From: Torulaspora globosa
Lineage: Eukaryota; Ascomycota; Saccharomycetes; Saccharomycetales; Saccharomycetaceae
Length of the DNA: 64,000 bases
Assembly: GCF_014133895.1 (NCBI RefSeq)
Contig: NC_050729.1
Span: 930,001 to 994,000, forward strand
Reading direction: 5' to 3'
The notes under the pieces were generated by a model. The model was not told where the DNA came from and searched no databases. It worked only from the letters and a program-made list of their open reading frames with translations. The position numbers and the translations under genes are program-made. Position 1 is the stretch's first letter. Each line of letters opens with the position of its first letter. Shown here in pieces: positions 48,996 through 61,654 of the stretch.

Positions 48996-50118
48996 CACTC
49001 TCACTCGTCTTAGCCTTGTTAGTAGTACCGTTTAAACCTTACTCAAAGGCTTGTTTAGTACGCCGCGTAGGACAGTAATGTGACCAAGCTTAAAGAGTCA
49101 CGATACGTATCGAAGATCTTGTCGGAGTGCATCCAGGGACCATTTCTCTGTCGCTTAGCAGTCTGATCAGTCCAATCCTCTTACCTCTCTTAATATCGGC
49201 CTTCCTAGCTCTGCTGGTGGGGCGAAGAAGCTGACCATCGCTCATAATTGATTCATGAAAGTAACTTAGCACTCGTCACCGTAGTTCATTCTGAGATAAG
49301 CTTACTGCCTCCCCCTTTCGTCAAGTTCAGAGCTCAATAAGTGTGTTTCGTTGAGCATTCTCATGATCGGAAGTCTCTGTCCCTGCTAGGCGTAACTAGA
49401 TACTGCTGAGATGCTTCTGAGCTATTGGTGACCATACAAGGGCCTTTACATTACCTTCTCCAGTGGTCCTTTTCCGAGTCGTGGCAGTCGTGGTTAGTAG
49501 TACATTAGCGGTAATTAATACAAGAGGGAGAAAGATGCTTGGTTGCAAACTGTCTGTCTATGTGAAATCAGAGATATTAAGTATTGTGAAGGGGGTTGGA
49601 GCCTCCAGGAAGCTCAACTGTTGTCCCCAAAGAGCTCGGCGGCTAATTTCTGGATTTCTGATAGTCGGAAATCTGCCACTGATGCACTCGAAAAACGCCA
49701 GGATGCTAATTGATCTTCAGTATTTGAGTCATGAGTCCCAGCAGGTACATTAGTTACTCGGCAGACTGTGGTTTTGATCAATAGCATGGGCTCAAGGGTA
49801 TAACAAGCTCCTTGGTGAATGAGGTGTTTCAGCTCCTTCGTTAACCATGAAGCTTGTAGCTTATGAACTAACAAGCCTGGGATGGTCTACTTCTAAGGGC
49901 AACCGGCCAAGAAATTGGCTTCATCACCCTGTGGTTCGGAGGAAGAATTCACATAAAGGCTTTGGCTGAGATGAGGGCCGAGCTTTCACCTTGATGAGCA
50001 ACACTCCAACGAATACTCGCTGTTTATTCAATTTATTCCGTTTTTGACTGGGCGAACGTAGAGTGAGTGTCTTGCGAAGAAGTTATATACTGAAGCAAGC
50101 AGATCTACTGTTGAAATC
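48996..50118. other. Long divergent intergenic region between GID12 and the YDL177C gene
   Basis: At 1,123 bases this is among the longest gaps of the window. No tRNA or snoRNA is visible. On the minus strand an 86-codon open frame without an ATG (49614-49874) contains a protein-like run, QLASWRFSSASVADFRLSEI. I cannot link it to any family, and it may be a relic or chance. A further open frame on the + strand at 49463-49753 overlaps it and is less convincing. Confidence 0.35.
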
Positions 50119-50628
50119 ATGAGGCGTTATACCTCGAACTGGAACTATAGAGTGAGGAGATATTCTAGTTTGGGAATGCAGCTGTGGAACGAATCTGAAG
50201 TGCTAGTGGACCGCAAATCCAAATTCCAGGCTAGAAGCTGTGCTATAAAAAATCAAGCTGATATTGCAAGCCTGCTCCAGGTCCTGTTGCAAGACAAGCG
50301 GATTGCAAGGGCCAGCCATCCGCACATGTACGCCTGGAGGACCGGCGAAGTGAAATCGCGGCCACCGAAAGACATCAGAGGTTCCAAGATGGGCAAGAAG
50401 GCCAACACTGGAAGAGTAGAACTATCTAACGTCCAACAGGGCTCATCGGATGGTGGTGAGTCTGGAGCTGGACAACGACTTCTTACGCTGCTAGAGCAAG
50501 CGAATGTCGTAAATGTGCTTGTTGTAGTTACCAGATGGTATGGCGGGACCCCGTTGGGATCAGCGAGATTCCGACATATATCGTCGACAGCAGTCGAGAG
50601 TCTAAAAAGAGGCGGATTTCTGCCCTGA
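50119..50628 (+). CDS. IMPACT/UPF0029-family protein (YDL177C orthologue)
   Basis: The protein is 169 residues (170 in S. cerevisiae). The UPF0029/IMPACT N-terminal domain is recognisable from DRKSKFQARSCAI, ASHPHMYAWR, GESGAGQRLLTLL and VVVTRWYGGTPLGSARFRHI. It lacks the RWD domain of Yih1/IMPACT, which block Gcn2 activation; the role of this shorter paralogue is unknown. Two starts are possible: the ATG at 50119, used here, gives a basic leader, and the ATG at codon 20 (MQLWNESEVLVDRK) begins close to the domain. It converges with DLD2. Confidence 0.88.
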   Translation: MRRYTSNWNYRVRRYSSLGMQLWNESEVLVDRKSKFQARSCAIKNQADIASLLQVLLQDKRIARASHPHMYAWRTGEVKSRPPKDIRGSKMGKKANTGRVELSNVQQGSSDGGESGAGQRLLTLLEQANVVNVLVVVTRWYGGTPLGSARFRHISSTAVESLKRGGFLP

Positions 50629-50781
50629 ACATTGCATATAATGCAGCAATTGAAGCGTCACTTGCAAAATCTGTTGATTTGCATGTCAAGGCCGGTCCAA
50701 GACAGAAGGACGTTTGATTTTTAATGAATATATGCTTAACTTATAGATTTTATACAGGTGAAAATCCTGACTGTGCCTCCT

Positions 50782-52389
50782 TCATATATATTTGTAAGGA
50801 TTCAAAATTCCATTAGGATCATAATGTTGCTTCAAATCCTTCATTAATTTGATTTCTTCCTTGTTCTTGGAGTAACCAACGTAGTTCTTCTTCTGAAAGC
50901 CAAGACCGTGTTCTGCACTGATCGAACCATGTTTCGAAGATACAAACTCGTAAACGAATGGTTCTAGCGCTTTTTCCACCTCCTTGCTATATTCGCGTAC
51001 TGCAACGTTGAGATGTAAATTACCGTCACCAACATGCCCGTAACCGACCGCTTTGATGACAGGCTTTGGTGCGTCGCCAACGAGTCCCGCCTCTTCCAAC
51101 TTCACATTAGCCGCTTCCACCAAAGAGTACAAATCTTGCAAAGGTAAGGAAACATCGTACTTGTAAACGCCGCCTTCTGCTTGAGAAGACTCTGGGATCA
51201 TTTCTCTCCATTGCCACAAGTTCTTCAATTCTGTTTCATCCTGCGCAACAACACCGTCGACCACTAGCTCTTCTTCCATTGCGCTCTCCAAGAAGGACTC
51301 GAGCTTAGCATCGTCGTGCTCTTTATTAGCACCTGAGGTCTCAATCAAAACATAAAATGGATAGTCGTCTTCGAATGGGTATGGAGCATCTGGCAAATGC
51401 TTTTTGGTCAACGCCTGGGAATGGCAGTCCATGAACTCGAAAGCCGATAAGATTTCAGATAAGTCTTTCTTGGCCTTGACAAAGACTTTTTGGACCGATT
51501 CGTAGCTGTCAACAGCGAGAAAGCTGACATTGAAAGCCTTGGGTCTCGTTGGGGTCATGATAGAGACACCTGTTATAATACCAATTGTACCCTCAGATCC
51601 GATAAACAGCTGCTTCAGGTCATAACCAGTATTATCCTTTCTCAACGCATCCATGCTATTTAGAATTTCACCGTTTGGCAAGACTGCTTCGAGTCCAAGA
51701 ACACTACCATGAAGAGATCCATAGCGCAGCAATCTCAATCCACCAGCATTGGTAGCCACGACACCCCCAACGTGACAGGAACCTTTGGCTCCCAGATCAA
51801 GCGGGAAGATATAGCCGTGTTCGGCCAAGAAATTGTCGGCGTTCTCCAAGATTACGCCAGCGTCACATTTCAAGATACCGCTCACCGCGTCGAAGCTTCT
51901 GATTTGGTTCAAGTTAGAGACAGACAATATGATCTCATCAAACACCGGCACGGAACCACCAACAAGACCAGTGTTACCACCTTGTGGAACCAGCGCAAGT
52001 CTGTGCTCGTTACAATATTTGACAATCTTCGAGATTTTCTCGACAGACTTGGGTTTCAGCACAATTCTTGATTGTCCCTTATACTTTCTCATCCAGTCCT
52101 CATTGTAGAAGGCCAGATCTTCAGCCTCTGAGGCCTCTAGAACCTCGCTCTCAGAGAGCACAGACTTGAAAAAAGATACATCCTCATTTGTAAGCTTCTT
52201 GAAGCTCGGATCTCTTTTAACATACGGATAAGCTTCACTAGTCAGTCTTGGCTGAATTTTGCTAGAGTAGAAACGTCCATCGGGGATAATATGTCCAGTC
52301 AACGCCGTTCTAACGACCAAGCTTCGACAGCGGGAGTCTCTCAAGGCTGCTACCCTTACCAATTGTCTGGCAAACCGTGATCCAAGCAT
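50782..52389 (-). CDS. DLD2: D-2-hydroxyglutarate/D-lactate dehydrogenase Dld2
   Basis: The protein is 535 residues (530 in S. cerevisiae), from the ATG at 52389. It is a FAD-linked oxidase-family enzyme of the mitochondrial matrix that converts D-2-hydroxyglutarate to 2-oxoglutarate with pyruvate as acceptor, and can act on D-lactate. The presequence [20 protein letters not shown] is arginine-rich. The FAD domain shows [20 protein letters not shown] and [22 protein letters not shown]. The C-terminal domain has [12 protein letters not shown] and [13 protein letters not shown]. The presequence and YDL178W position favour Dld2 over cytosolic Dld3. Confidence 0.93.
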   Translation of the reverse strand: MLGSRFARQLVRVAALRDSRCRSLVVRTALTGHIIPDGRFYSSKIQPRLTSEAYPYVKRDPSFKKLTNEDVSFFKSVLSESEVLEASEAEDLAFYNEDWMRKYKGQSRIVLKPKSVEKISKIVKYCNEHRLALVPQGGNTGLVGGSVPVFDEIILSVSNLNQIRSFDAVSGILKCDAGVILENADNFLAEHGYIFPLDLGAKGSCHVGGVVATNAGGLRLLRYGSLHGSVLGLEAVLPNGEILNSMDALRKDNTGYDLKQLFIGSEGTIGIITGVSIMTPTRPKAFNVSFLAVDSYESVQKVFVKAKKDLSEILSAFEFMDCHSQALTKKHLPDAPYPFEDDYPFYVLIETSGANKEHDDAKLESFLESAMEEELVVDGVVAQDETELKNLWQWREMIPESSQAEGGVYKYDVSLPLQDLYSLVEAANVKLEEAGLVGDAPKPVIKAVGYGHVGDGNLHLNVAVREYSKEVEKALEPFVYEFVSSKHGSISAEHGLGFQKKNYVGYSKNKEEIKLMKDLKQHYDPNGILNPYKYI

Positions 52390-52884
52390 TTTCACAACCT
52401 TCAAAGCGTCCAGAACTGCAACAGAGCATCCAATGCTGCATTATTTCTTCAAGCGTCAACCGTGGTTGTAGTCAATGATAAAAGTGAAAAATTTGATAAC
52501 TCGAACCAGACAAGAACACAAGATGAAGAATCCTCCAGGACTCCATCTGCATCTAGCTCTGGAGCCTAGCGATGCACTACATACGCAGCAAAACCAGTCC
52601 CGGGTGGTCTCTGTCTAGTCTACGCAGCAGAGACCGGTAAGCCCCGAACAAAAGGGTTTCTGGCGACGCCGAGCGAGTCGCCAGTGTCCCCAGACCAATT
52701 GACATTTCTTGCAGCATTTCAACGGCTCTTGGTAGTGCAGACGTCCAGTTATACTAGTTCAGTGCTGTCGTCTTGAATGACGGTGGTCGCAATAGCCAAA
52801 CCCTGGGGGGTATTAAACGCACTGCCTTGCGGGTTACTGCATTTCCACCTGCCAAAGCTAGGCCACTGTTGTATCCGCCGCTAG
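52390..52884. promoter_or_regulatory. DLD2-HNT1 divergent promoter with an 8-base inverted repeat
   Basis: The 495-base region holds both promoters. CTGGCGAC (52660-52667) and GTCGCCAG (52677-52684) form perfect inverted arms around a 9-base spacer and could bind a dimeric factor or fold as a hairpin in RNA. I do not recognise the motif. Confidence 0.35.
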
Positions 52885-53337
52885 ATGTCCGCTGCCGCTG
52901 CTCACGACGCTGCCTGTATCTTTTGCAAGATCATCAAGGGAGAGATCCCTTCTTTCAAACTCATTGAGACTAAACATGCGTACTCTTTCCTCGACATCCA
53001 GCCCATCGCCGAAGGCCATGCGTTGATAATTCCCAAGTACCACGGTGGTAAGTTGCACAACGTCCCCGACGAGTTTCTAGCTGACGTGCTGCCCATCGCC
53101 AAGAAGCTTGCGCGCGCCTTGGAAGTCGATAAGGAGGGTCTAGAGAACCCAATCGGCTACAACCTGCTACAAAACAACGGCAAGATAGCCCACCAGGTGG
53201 TTGACCACGTTCACTTCCATTTCATCCCAAAGACGGACGCCAAGACCGGGTTGATCGTCGGATGGCCCGCTCAGGAGACGGATTTCGAGAAACTGGGTCA
53301 ATTGCACAAGAAGCTTGTCGCTAGGCTGGAGCAATAG
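52885..53337 (+). CDS. HNT1: HIT-family adenosine 5'-monophosphoramidase Hnt1
   Basis: The protein is 150 residues (158 in S. cerevisiae). It hydrolyses AMP-NH2 and AMP-lysine and acts with the Kin28 kinase module. The N-terminus has ACIFCKIIKGEIPSFKLIET with two cysteines, and the histidine triad is VDHVHFHFIP near residue 113. An insertion of about six residues (DKEGLENPIGYN region) precedes the triad. The whole gene is one open frame, whereas S. cerevisiae HNT1 contains an intron. YDL125C is next to CDC48 in S. cerevisiae, as here; both are read in the same direction here. Confidence 0.95.
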   Translation: MSAAAAHDAACIFCKIIKGEIPSFKLIETKHAYSFLDIQPIAEGHALIIPKYHGGKLHNVPDEFLADVLPIAKKLARALEVDKEGLENPIGYNLLQNNGKIAHQVVDHVHFHFIPKTDAKTGLIVGWPAQETDFEKLGQLHKKLVARLEQ

Positions 53338-53410
53338 CCTGGCAGCCATTTCGAGACCGAATTCCGTCTTCAAGCTCATCGATCAGTTTTATAGGCTAGA
53401 TAATACGCAG

Positions 53411-53516
53411 ATCACGTGATATGAAACGACTCTCGTTACCCGGTCGGGCCGCGCAAAGTAAGCGTTTGGGTGGCGTAAATAGGACAAGCAAACTCGTAAG
53501 AGCATACGTATATAAG
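53411..53516 (+). promoter_or_regulatory. CDC48 promoter: Cbf1-type, Reb1-type and TATA elements
   Basis: ATCACGTGAT (53411-53420), TTACCCG (53436-53442, Reb1 core) and TATATAAG (53509-53516) are spaced over the 272-base gap before CDC48. GGTGGCGTAA at about 53469-53478 resembles but does not match the Rpn4 element GGTGGCAAA that controls CDC48 in S. cerevisiae. Confidence 0.55.
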
Positions 53517-53606
53517 AAGCATGTCGACCGAGAGAGTTGGTTTGCCGATCTAACTGTCACTGCTAGGTGCTGGTAGACTGGTTTGAACGTATAGTGCGAA
53601 GGTTGA

Positions 53607-56123
<2,517 letters not shown>

Positions 56124-56238
56124 CAGAGTAATGGGCGATAGTGATAAATTTATTCTCTGGTAAGGATTATTTTTTATTTGTAGAAACATAACTCCATTAT
56201 TCTTAAAAATGCAAAATACGTTATTTAAATGCTGTTTA

Positions 56239-57177
56239 TCAGCTAAAGATCGAGTGCCAGTTAGAACTCTTGACTGCTTTCTTCGGTGTCCTTTTCGTTG
56301 TCCTGTCCAGCATTATTGGTCGTGTCTTGGCGACATCAACTGAGTACTTAGGCGGTACAGAGCGACCGAAATCCACAGCGAAGTTCTCCTTATCACTTAC
56401 TGGAGATTTGTAAGGAGCGTATTTCGTACTCTTCAGTTTATTTGGACTGCTTTCGTCCATCTCATCTATCGAAAAGATATGGTTGTAAGCCATGCGCGAT
56501 CTTCTTGAATCCACCGTGGATAGAGTAGCTGTTGACGCCAGCGATGGGAGTGATAAGCTGGAGGACGAACGCGAGTGCGACTCGGGACCCACCTTCGACG
56601 TAGAATTGATATATTCTCTCAGCTGTCCCTGCACCGGGGCATTGAATAACAGATAGTCCTGTCGCTTCTGTCTGAGGAATTGTTCCTTGATTGGCTGCAG
56701 AAACGGTGTCAGGCATGTTATCAGTTCATTGGTAGTGATTGTGACGTTCCAATCGAAGTATTCGAGCAGTTCCCGCTCGATCGTATTAACCTCTCTTATG
56801 TGCAGCAGCCCGTCTGTGTAGGAAGCCCAATGCTTGTTGAGCGGTGAAGAGTCATTCAGAGTCTTTGCCGCAAGTATCAGGCAGCCCAAGAAAATTCTAT
56901 GCCTGGTAGTCTCGATACCATAGACGTTTCCCGGTATTATCGATCTTAGTTTTGTCAGATAGACCGTCGTAGCCATCAGCGTTGGAGTCTGAACGTTAGA
57001 GTGCGATATCAGACCTTGAATAAACTGTGTCAATGGAGGAGCCGGGAGAGCAATATCAATCATATTATTCGACTTCTTAATCTGTATAATCGACGCTGTA
57101 CTTGACGCCAGGTATTGAATCATTTCTGCTGACACAGCTCTCTTATTAAAATGCAACAATGCTTCGTAATCAGACAT
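56239..57177 (-). CDS. PCL2: Pho85 cyclin Pcl2/Pcl9
   Basis: The protein is 312 residues (Pcl2 308) from the ATG at 57177. It is a Pcl1,2-subfamily cyclin that directs the Pho85 kinase in G1 progression and polarised growth. The cyclin box is at about 15-150, with TPTLMATTVYLTKLRSIIPG, RHRIFLGCLILAAKTLNDSS, NKHWASYT and IERELLEYFDWNVTIT. The C-terminal half is Ser-rich and disordered, with several basic-proline sites. S. cerevisiae PCL2 (YDL127W) and PCL9 (YDL179W) are paralogues in the two interleaved tracts, so this single gene represents both. Confidence 0.9.
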   Translation of the reverse strand: MSDYEALLHFNKRAVSAEMIQYLASSTASIIQIKKSNNMIDIALPAPPLTQFIQGLISHSNVQTPTLMATTVYLTKLRSIIPGNVYGIETTRHRIFLGCLILAAKTLNDSSPLNKHWASYTDGLLHIREVNTIERELLEYFDWNVTITTNELITCLTPFLQPIKEQFLRQKRQDYLLFNAPVQGQLREYINSTSKVGPESHSRSSSSLSLPSLASTATLSTVDSRRSRMAYNHIFSIDEMDESSPNKLKSTKYAPYKSPVSDKENFAVDFGRSVPPKYSVDVAKTRPIMLDRTTKRTPKKAVKSSNWHSIFS

Positions 57178-57414
57178 CCTGAGTGGAGCAGATATCAAGC
57201 AATTCGGCTGAATTAACGGATCCCGCAGTTAGTGCTAAGCCTAAACCACCGTTCATCGGACGAGACATAGGTTACTGCGGTTCAAGCGTTTCTATTAAAT
57301 ATAGCTCTTGCTAAAATACTGAGAGATTATGGGGAGCTTCTGGAGAATGCAGGATCGTATTCGCTCCAGCACGCTACAGATCGGGCAGCTTGGTCTACGA
57401 ATTTCTTTCAACCT

Positions 57415-57572
57415 GCTGGTTTCGTGAAAGACCAGCGAAATCGCGTTTCTTGATCACCAAGAGATGCGAAACATTTCGCGTTGCTGGTCAAAAGTGAAAA
57501 AATCATTATATTCTTGAAGATGGCTAGCCAGCCTAATTCGATCTGCTGCTGCAGCTCGAGAGCGGTTTCGTG
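57415..57572 (-). promoter_or_regulatory. PCL2 promoter: clustered Swi5/Ace2 and SBF sites
   Basis: ACCAGC sites (Swi5/Ace2) occur at 57415-57420 (as GCTGGT), 57431-57436 and 57483-57488 (as GCTGGT). SBF cores CACGAAA are found on the PCL2 strand at 57420-57426 and 57566-57572, and CGCGAAA at 57474-57480. AAACGCGA, an MBF/SBF-like site, lies at 57441-57448. They sit about 240-395 bases upstream of the ATG. In S. cerevisiae PCL2 is driven by SBF in late G1 and by Swi5, and PCL9 by Swi5. Confidence 0.65.
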
Positions 57573-57597
57573 GTCTTACATAGTATGTGTAGTGTTC

Positions 57598-58818
57598 TTA
57601 TAGCATAGCTTGCTCGTCAGGATAGTAGTAAAAGGCAATGGCGATCAGAAGATACATTGCGAGAGACATGACGCCCTCTAGCCAGTTTGATTCACCGTCG
57701 AGGATCAAGTAGTTGGACAGGAATATCGAGATGAATAAAGTGGCGGTTTCGAAGGTGGAAAAGTTCAAGGTCATTGGAACGTCGATCATCCAGCCGACTA
57801 GGACCATGACGGGCGTGACCAGCAGGGCGATTTGTAGAGACGAGCCGATGGCGACGCTCAATGCGAGATCCATCTTGTTCTTCATGGCGACCAGGACGGA
57901 AGTGACGTGCTCGGCCGCGTTACCGACGATCGGGATGATAATCAAACCGATGAATGTCTTGGACAGCCCAGTAGACTCGACGACGTTGTCGATGGTGCCG
58001 ACCAGGAAGTCGGCACAGATAGAAACGACCACAGTGGAGACCACTAGAAACGCCAGGGCCGACTTGGCGCTCAGGGAGTGGCTACCGAGCTCGTTCGAGT
58101 ATTGGCTCAGTACCTCTTCGGTCTGCTCTTCCTGCTGTTCGAAAATCTCACGGTGGCTACCCAACTGAAACACCAGAAATAACACATAAACGATCAGCAA
58201 GATGATTGCAGTGCCGCGCGAGAGCGACAAGATTTTCTCTTGGATGACTCCGTCGCCCTTGGCGCTGTGTGGAATCGTAGCTCTGAACGCGGCTGGGATC
58301 AGCAAGGAAGCGCTTGAAATGGCCAAGAGCGAAGACATGGTTTGGGCCGCAGTCTGGTTGAACGACTGCTGCACCCTGTTGTAGCCTCCAAAGACGAAGC
58401 AGAATCCCAAAACCAGTAGTAAGTTAGACAACAAACTTCCAAGCATCGACGCCTGGACGATTCTAATTTGGCCTTCTTTCAAAGCGATAATCGACACAAT
58501 CAGCTCGACAGCGTTACCAAACGTAGCGTTCAACAACCCACCAATCGTGCTTCCGGCTTTTTCTGCCAACTCCTCGGTAGCATTCGCCAAGATGGCTGCC
58601 AAAGGCACAATGGCCAAGAAATTGAAGGTAAACACCCAGGTATGCGATAAGTCCGCATAGCCCCAGATCAAACCGAGGGGAACGAACACCAATAACACAT
58701 TGACTGGCGAAGCTAGCAGCATATGTTTGCAATCCCGTTTCACAGAATCCATAAGAGAAGCGTTCTCGAACCGAGAAGATCTGCTGGTACGGCGTAATAA
58801 CAACGGCTGCGAATCCAT
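57598..58818 (-). CDS. VCX1: Vacuolar Ca2+/H+ exchanger Vcx1
   Basis: The protein is 406 residues (411 in S. cerevisiae) from the ATG at 58818. It uses the vacuolar proton gradient to load Ca2+, and some Mn2+, into the vacuole. The two inverted CaCA repeats are clear: [17 protein letters not shown] in repeat 1 and [21 protein letters not shown] in repeat 2, each with its acidic residue. About eleven membrane segments are split by an acidic loop ([10 protein letters not shown]). A short basic N-terminal tail contains [12 protein letters not shown]. It matches YDL128W next to PCL2. The promoter shows no evident Crz1 site. Confidence 0.96.
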   Translation of the reverse strand: MDSQPLLLRRTSRSSRFENASLMDSVKRDCKHMLLASPVNVLLVFVPLGLIWGYADLSHTWVFTFNFLAIVPLAAILANATEELAEKAGSTIGGLLNATFGNAVELIVSIIALKEGQIRIVQASMLGSLLSNLLLVLGFCFVFGGYNRVQQSFNQTAAQTMSSLLAISSASLLIPAAFRATIPHSAKGDGVIQEKILSLSRGTAIILLIVYVLFLVFQLGSHREIFEQQEEQTEEVLSQYSNELGSHSLSAKSALAFLVVSTVVVSICADFLVGTIDNVVESTGLSKTFIGLIIIPIVGNAAEHVTSVLVAMKNKMDLALSVAIGSSLQIALLVTPVMVLVGWMIDVPMTLNFSTFETATLFISIFLSNYLILDGESNWLEGVMSLAMYLLIAIAFYYYPDEQAML

Positions 58819-59106
58819 CTTATCGATCTGAACTGTAGGTATCACTGCTTATCACCAGCTCTGATAGTTGTGATTAGACCCTTGCAGTAGTAAAGTTGTT
58901 GGACCCTGTACTGTGATTAATTTTTAAAGCGTGGGACGTGATTTTGCCAAGCATGCCAAGAGATAAAATAGTGTCATCTTGGGCCATTTGGTCAAACTCA
59001 GGCTCAGAATGGGTTGGCAGGGTTCTAGGGCATGTCGATCTGTCACTCTGGTTTATGGCTATTTTTTAAAATAATTTGAAGCGATTCTTTTGAGCCCTGG
59101 ACGATC

Positions 59107-60630
59107 TTAAAAGACGGTAGAAAATAAACCAACTGTAAAGAGCAGAAATCCCCAGGTAAACATCGCAGAAAGTACGAAGGAGTCCTTTCTGGCCACTGAC
59201 TTCCATGCGTTGATGATGTTCTTCGTTATTGCCAAAACTCTGGAGCCAGTATCGTAATTTCCCGTACTGCCGTTATTGTAGTAGTGCAGTTCGGTGGGTG
59301 AAGTCATTAAAATGAAGGGTGTTGGGTCTGCACCGGGGTCTAGTGCAATGTTGGACTCGGGGAACCCCATAGAACCTGGTCTGGACCTCTGCAGGGAGAT
59401 GTCCGAGTCGTAAAAGTCGGTGTAGTCTCTTGTGAGAAGATGCGCAGTGGAGGGTGGCGTCTCCGGTGAGTGGCTATGGGATTCGTCCACGTCGTTCCAA
59501 TAAAAGATCGCAACGTTAACAAACAGGTTTAACAGAATAAACGGCAGCAAAACGGTAAGGAGAAAGAATTGGAAAGATCTGCCCCCGAAATAGTTGACGA
59601 CCCTGGAGAAGGCTGGGTCATGTTGCGGAACATAGATAAAGAAAATGGAGAATATCATCGACTCACCGATGATTGAGAGGATGTTGCTGGTCAGCACCAG
59701 GCCTAGCAGCAAAAGCGCCTGAAACAATTCCCGATTGTTCTGAAAGGGCAGAAATTTTCTTGCGGCCGTGTGTTCACTGCTCGAGGTCTCCATGCGTCTA
59801 GGATCTCTGATGTTGGAGCCATCTTTATTGAACCCGTCGTCAGCCCGGGAGAAAGTGAGCCGCAGCGAGTTGACGGCTGGGTCGACCACCATCACAGTGT
59901 CATCTGCTGGTCTTTCGTCAGCGTTTTTTCTTGCGGTATTTCTCGTGGAGCCATAGTAGTAGTTCAAATCATATTCTGAGCAGTAAACGTTCTGAGAAAT
60001 CGTGGAAGAGTTGCGTCTTACCCCAACGCATTTGGACAAAGTGATATTCTTCCTCAGCGAGTCCTGCGGCTCCGCATCGTGGTTCACTTCGTAGACCATA
60101 TCCTCCACATCGCCCTTGCTCGCAAAGGTTCCGCCAACGCCGGCTACCTCCTGGTAGCTGAACAGGTTCGCAGTCGCACATATGATGAATTCCCCCAGCG
60201 ACCAGGCGATGCCAAAGACGTACGACTGTCTCGGTATAATGTGCCACACGTTTGTGTACTCTCCCTTGGCACGCTGCTCCTGCTGCGGGTATGCCAGGCA
60301 GACGAGGATGAACAGAATGAACCAGTCATTCAGAGCGAAATCGATCAGGAAGTTCAGTATGACGAACTGCCGGTTTGCGTTGAACAGGAACGTCTTGATG
60401 AAATAGTACAGAATCGGCGAAAAGACACCGAGCAAGGACGTTCTAAAATAATCCTGAGCATTGGGTTTGAACAGCTCGGGATCGGCATGCTGCTTGCTCA
60501 GCAGAAACGAGCTCATATAAGCCGCCGCAAACACCATCGCTGTAACTGCACAAGCGAGCACAACCACGGAAGGTTTGGAATAGCAGAACAGAGGCATAAA
60601 ATAGGACGCAGCATGCGATATTCGAACCAT
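59107..60630 (-). CDS. Uncharacterised membrane protein, YDL180W family
   Basis: The protein is 507 residues (547 in S. cerevisiae) from the ATG at 60630. Several hydrophobic segments in the N-terminal 180 residues (for example VVVLACAVTAMVFAAAYMSSF and FVILNFLIDFALNDWFILFIL) and in the C-terminal half (ALLLLGLVLTSNILSIIGE, FFLLTVLLPFILLNLFVNVAIFYW, a final segment at the extreme C-terminus) frame two hydrophilic loops at about 180-300 and 385-470. No catalytic motif is seen. The S. cerevisiae protein has been seen at the vacuole; its function is unknown. Identity is based on the place between VCX1 and the INH1/LYS20 group plus topology. Confidence 0.8.
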   Translation of the reverse strand: MVRISHAASYFMPLFCYSKPSVVVLACAVTAMVFAAAYMSSFLLSKQHADPELFKPNAQDYFRTSLLGVFSPILYYFIKTFLFNANRQFVILNFLIDFALNDWFILFILVCLAYPQQEQRAKGEYTNVWHIIPRQSYVFGIAWSLGEFIICATANLFSYQEVAGVGGTFASKGDVEDMVYEVNHDAEPQDSLRKNITLSKCVGVRRNSSTISQNVYCSEYDLNYYYGSTRNTARKNADERPADDTVMVVDPAVNSLRLTFSRADDGFNKDGSNIRDPRRMETSSSEHTAARKFLPFQNNRELFQALLLLGLVLTSNILSIIGESMIFSIFFIYVPQHDPAFSRVVNYFGGRSFQFFLLTVLLPFILLNLFVNVAIFYWNDVDESHSHSPETPPSTAHLLTRDYTDFYDSDISLQRSRPGSMGFPESNIALDPGADPTPFILMTSPTELHYYNNGSTGNYDTGSRVLAITKNIINAWKSVARKDSFVLSAMFTWGFLLFTVGLFSTVF

Positions 60631-60822
60631 CGTACACCGATTGGAGACCGCCACTGGCTATACAGCTCCAATTCCGGCCAAGTTTTCCAAGTTTAACGAA
60701 TAGTACACATGTATATAGAAAGTCTAAGCTAGTATATGATTGCAAAAAGTGACAAAATTTATAATAATACAAAATCTGGAAGCGAATTGAATAAAGGCGT
60801 TGATGCTGTGGTCCCTGGCAGG

Positions 60823-61503
60823 CTATTTGCGGCGCAGATGGAAAACCCTCACGTACTCGTTTCTCGAAGGGTTGTCGCTGGTTCTTCTCATCCTCGGGTG
60901 CGGTTTCTTGTTCTCGACTAAAGTCAGTGCCAGTGGGTCTTCGACGGCCGCCGACGCCGCCAGCGCCGGTTTCTTGACCGGCCTGCGAGGCGACTCGCAC
61001 GATCTGCTGTACGGCGGCGTCCTCATCGCGCCCTGTGTCGGTTCCGGCTGCTCTTCGGCGGCCGAAGGCCGCCTGTGTATCAGAAACTCCATCTCCTTCC
61101 GCAGCAAACTGGTCTCCACGGCCTGTCGGTCGTCCGGGTTGCCTCTGAGCTGTGCAAGCTGCGCCTGCAGCGACCAATGCGAGATCGCCGTTATCGACCG
61201 GTTCAAAACCCCCACCAGTCGCTCCGATTCCACGCTTTGCCCCGCCTGCAGCGAGTGTATCGTCTCCATAATCTCACACTCCAGTTCCCTGGTACTTTTC
61301 ACCGACGGCATAAACAACGGTTCATCGCCAAGATGCCCATCATCCTCATCGCCCCGTCTCTCCTGCAATTGTGCCTGCAAAAACCCGCCTGTCGACCTCA
61401 AACTTTCGCCCCCCGTCCTCGTAGGCTCCTCCGGTGTAACAAGCTGCACTCGCAGCTCCTGGTTCCCTCTACTCCCCATCAATCTGTGCTCGATCCTGCT
61501 CAT
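60823..61503 (-). CDS. Uncharacterised protein, YDL129W position
   Basis: The protein is 226 residues (291 in S. cerevisiae). It is hydrophilic, rich in Arg, Glu and Ser, with a helical middle (STRELECEIMETIHSLQAG and SHWSLQAQLAQLRGN) and a basic C-terminus. There are no membrane segments or known motifs. The strand was chosen because YDL128W, YDL129W and YDL130W are co-oriented in S. cerevisiae and VCX1 and RPP1B are on the minus strand here. An overlapping + frame of 250 codons (60800-61552) is cysteine-rich and irregular, and best explained by G/C-rich composition. The match to YDL129W is positional. Confidence 0.6.
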   Translation of the reverse strand: MSRIEHRLMGSRGNQELRVQLVTPEEPTRTGGESLRSTGGFLQAQLQERRGDEDDGHLGDEPLFMPSVKSTRELECEIMETIHSLQAGQSVESERLVGVLNRSITAISHWSLQAQLAQLRGNPDDRQAVETSLLRKEMEFLIHRRPSAAEEQPEPTQGAMRTPPYSRSCESPRRPVKKPALAASAAVEDPLALTLVENKKPHPRMRRTSDNPSRNEYVRVFHLRRK

Positions 61504-61654
61504 CTGCCTCGTTGTACTGCTGTCATATCAGTTTTTCGCTGTCACCTCTTGATACAAGCTTGAAACAAACCCGCCGTGCAGCGCGACCTCGCACCGCAGA
61601 CGTTGATGAGACTATACAGAGATGACTATATAAAGGGCTCAGCTGGCAGCAGGC

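Noticed and set aside
50535..50717. 60-codon frame overlapping the end of the YDL177C orthologue, considered as a frameshifted C-terminus
   Set aside because: The main frame already gives the full family length (169 versus 170).
60800..61552. 250-codon + strand frame overlapping the YDL129W-position gene
   Set aside because: Orientation of the syntenic neighbours favours the minus strand, and the + frame is rich in clustered Cys and Ser as expected for a shadow.
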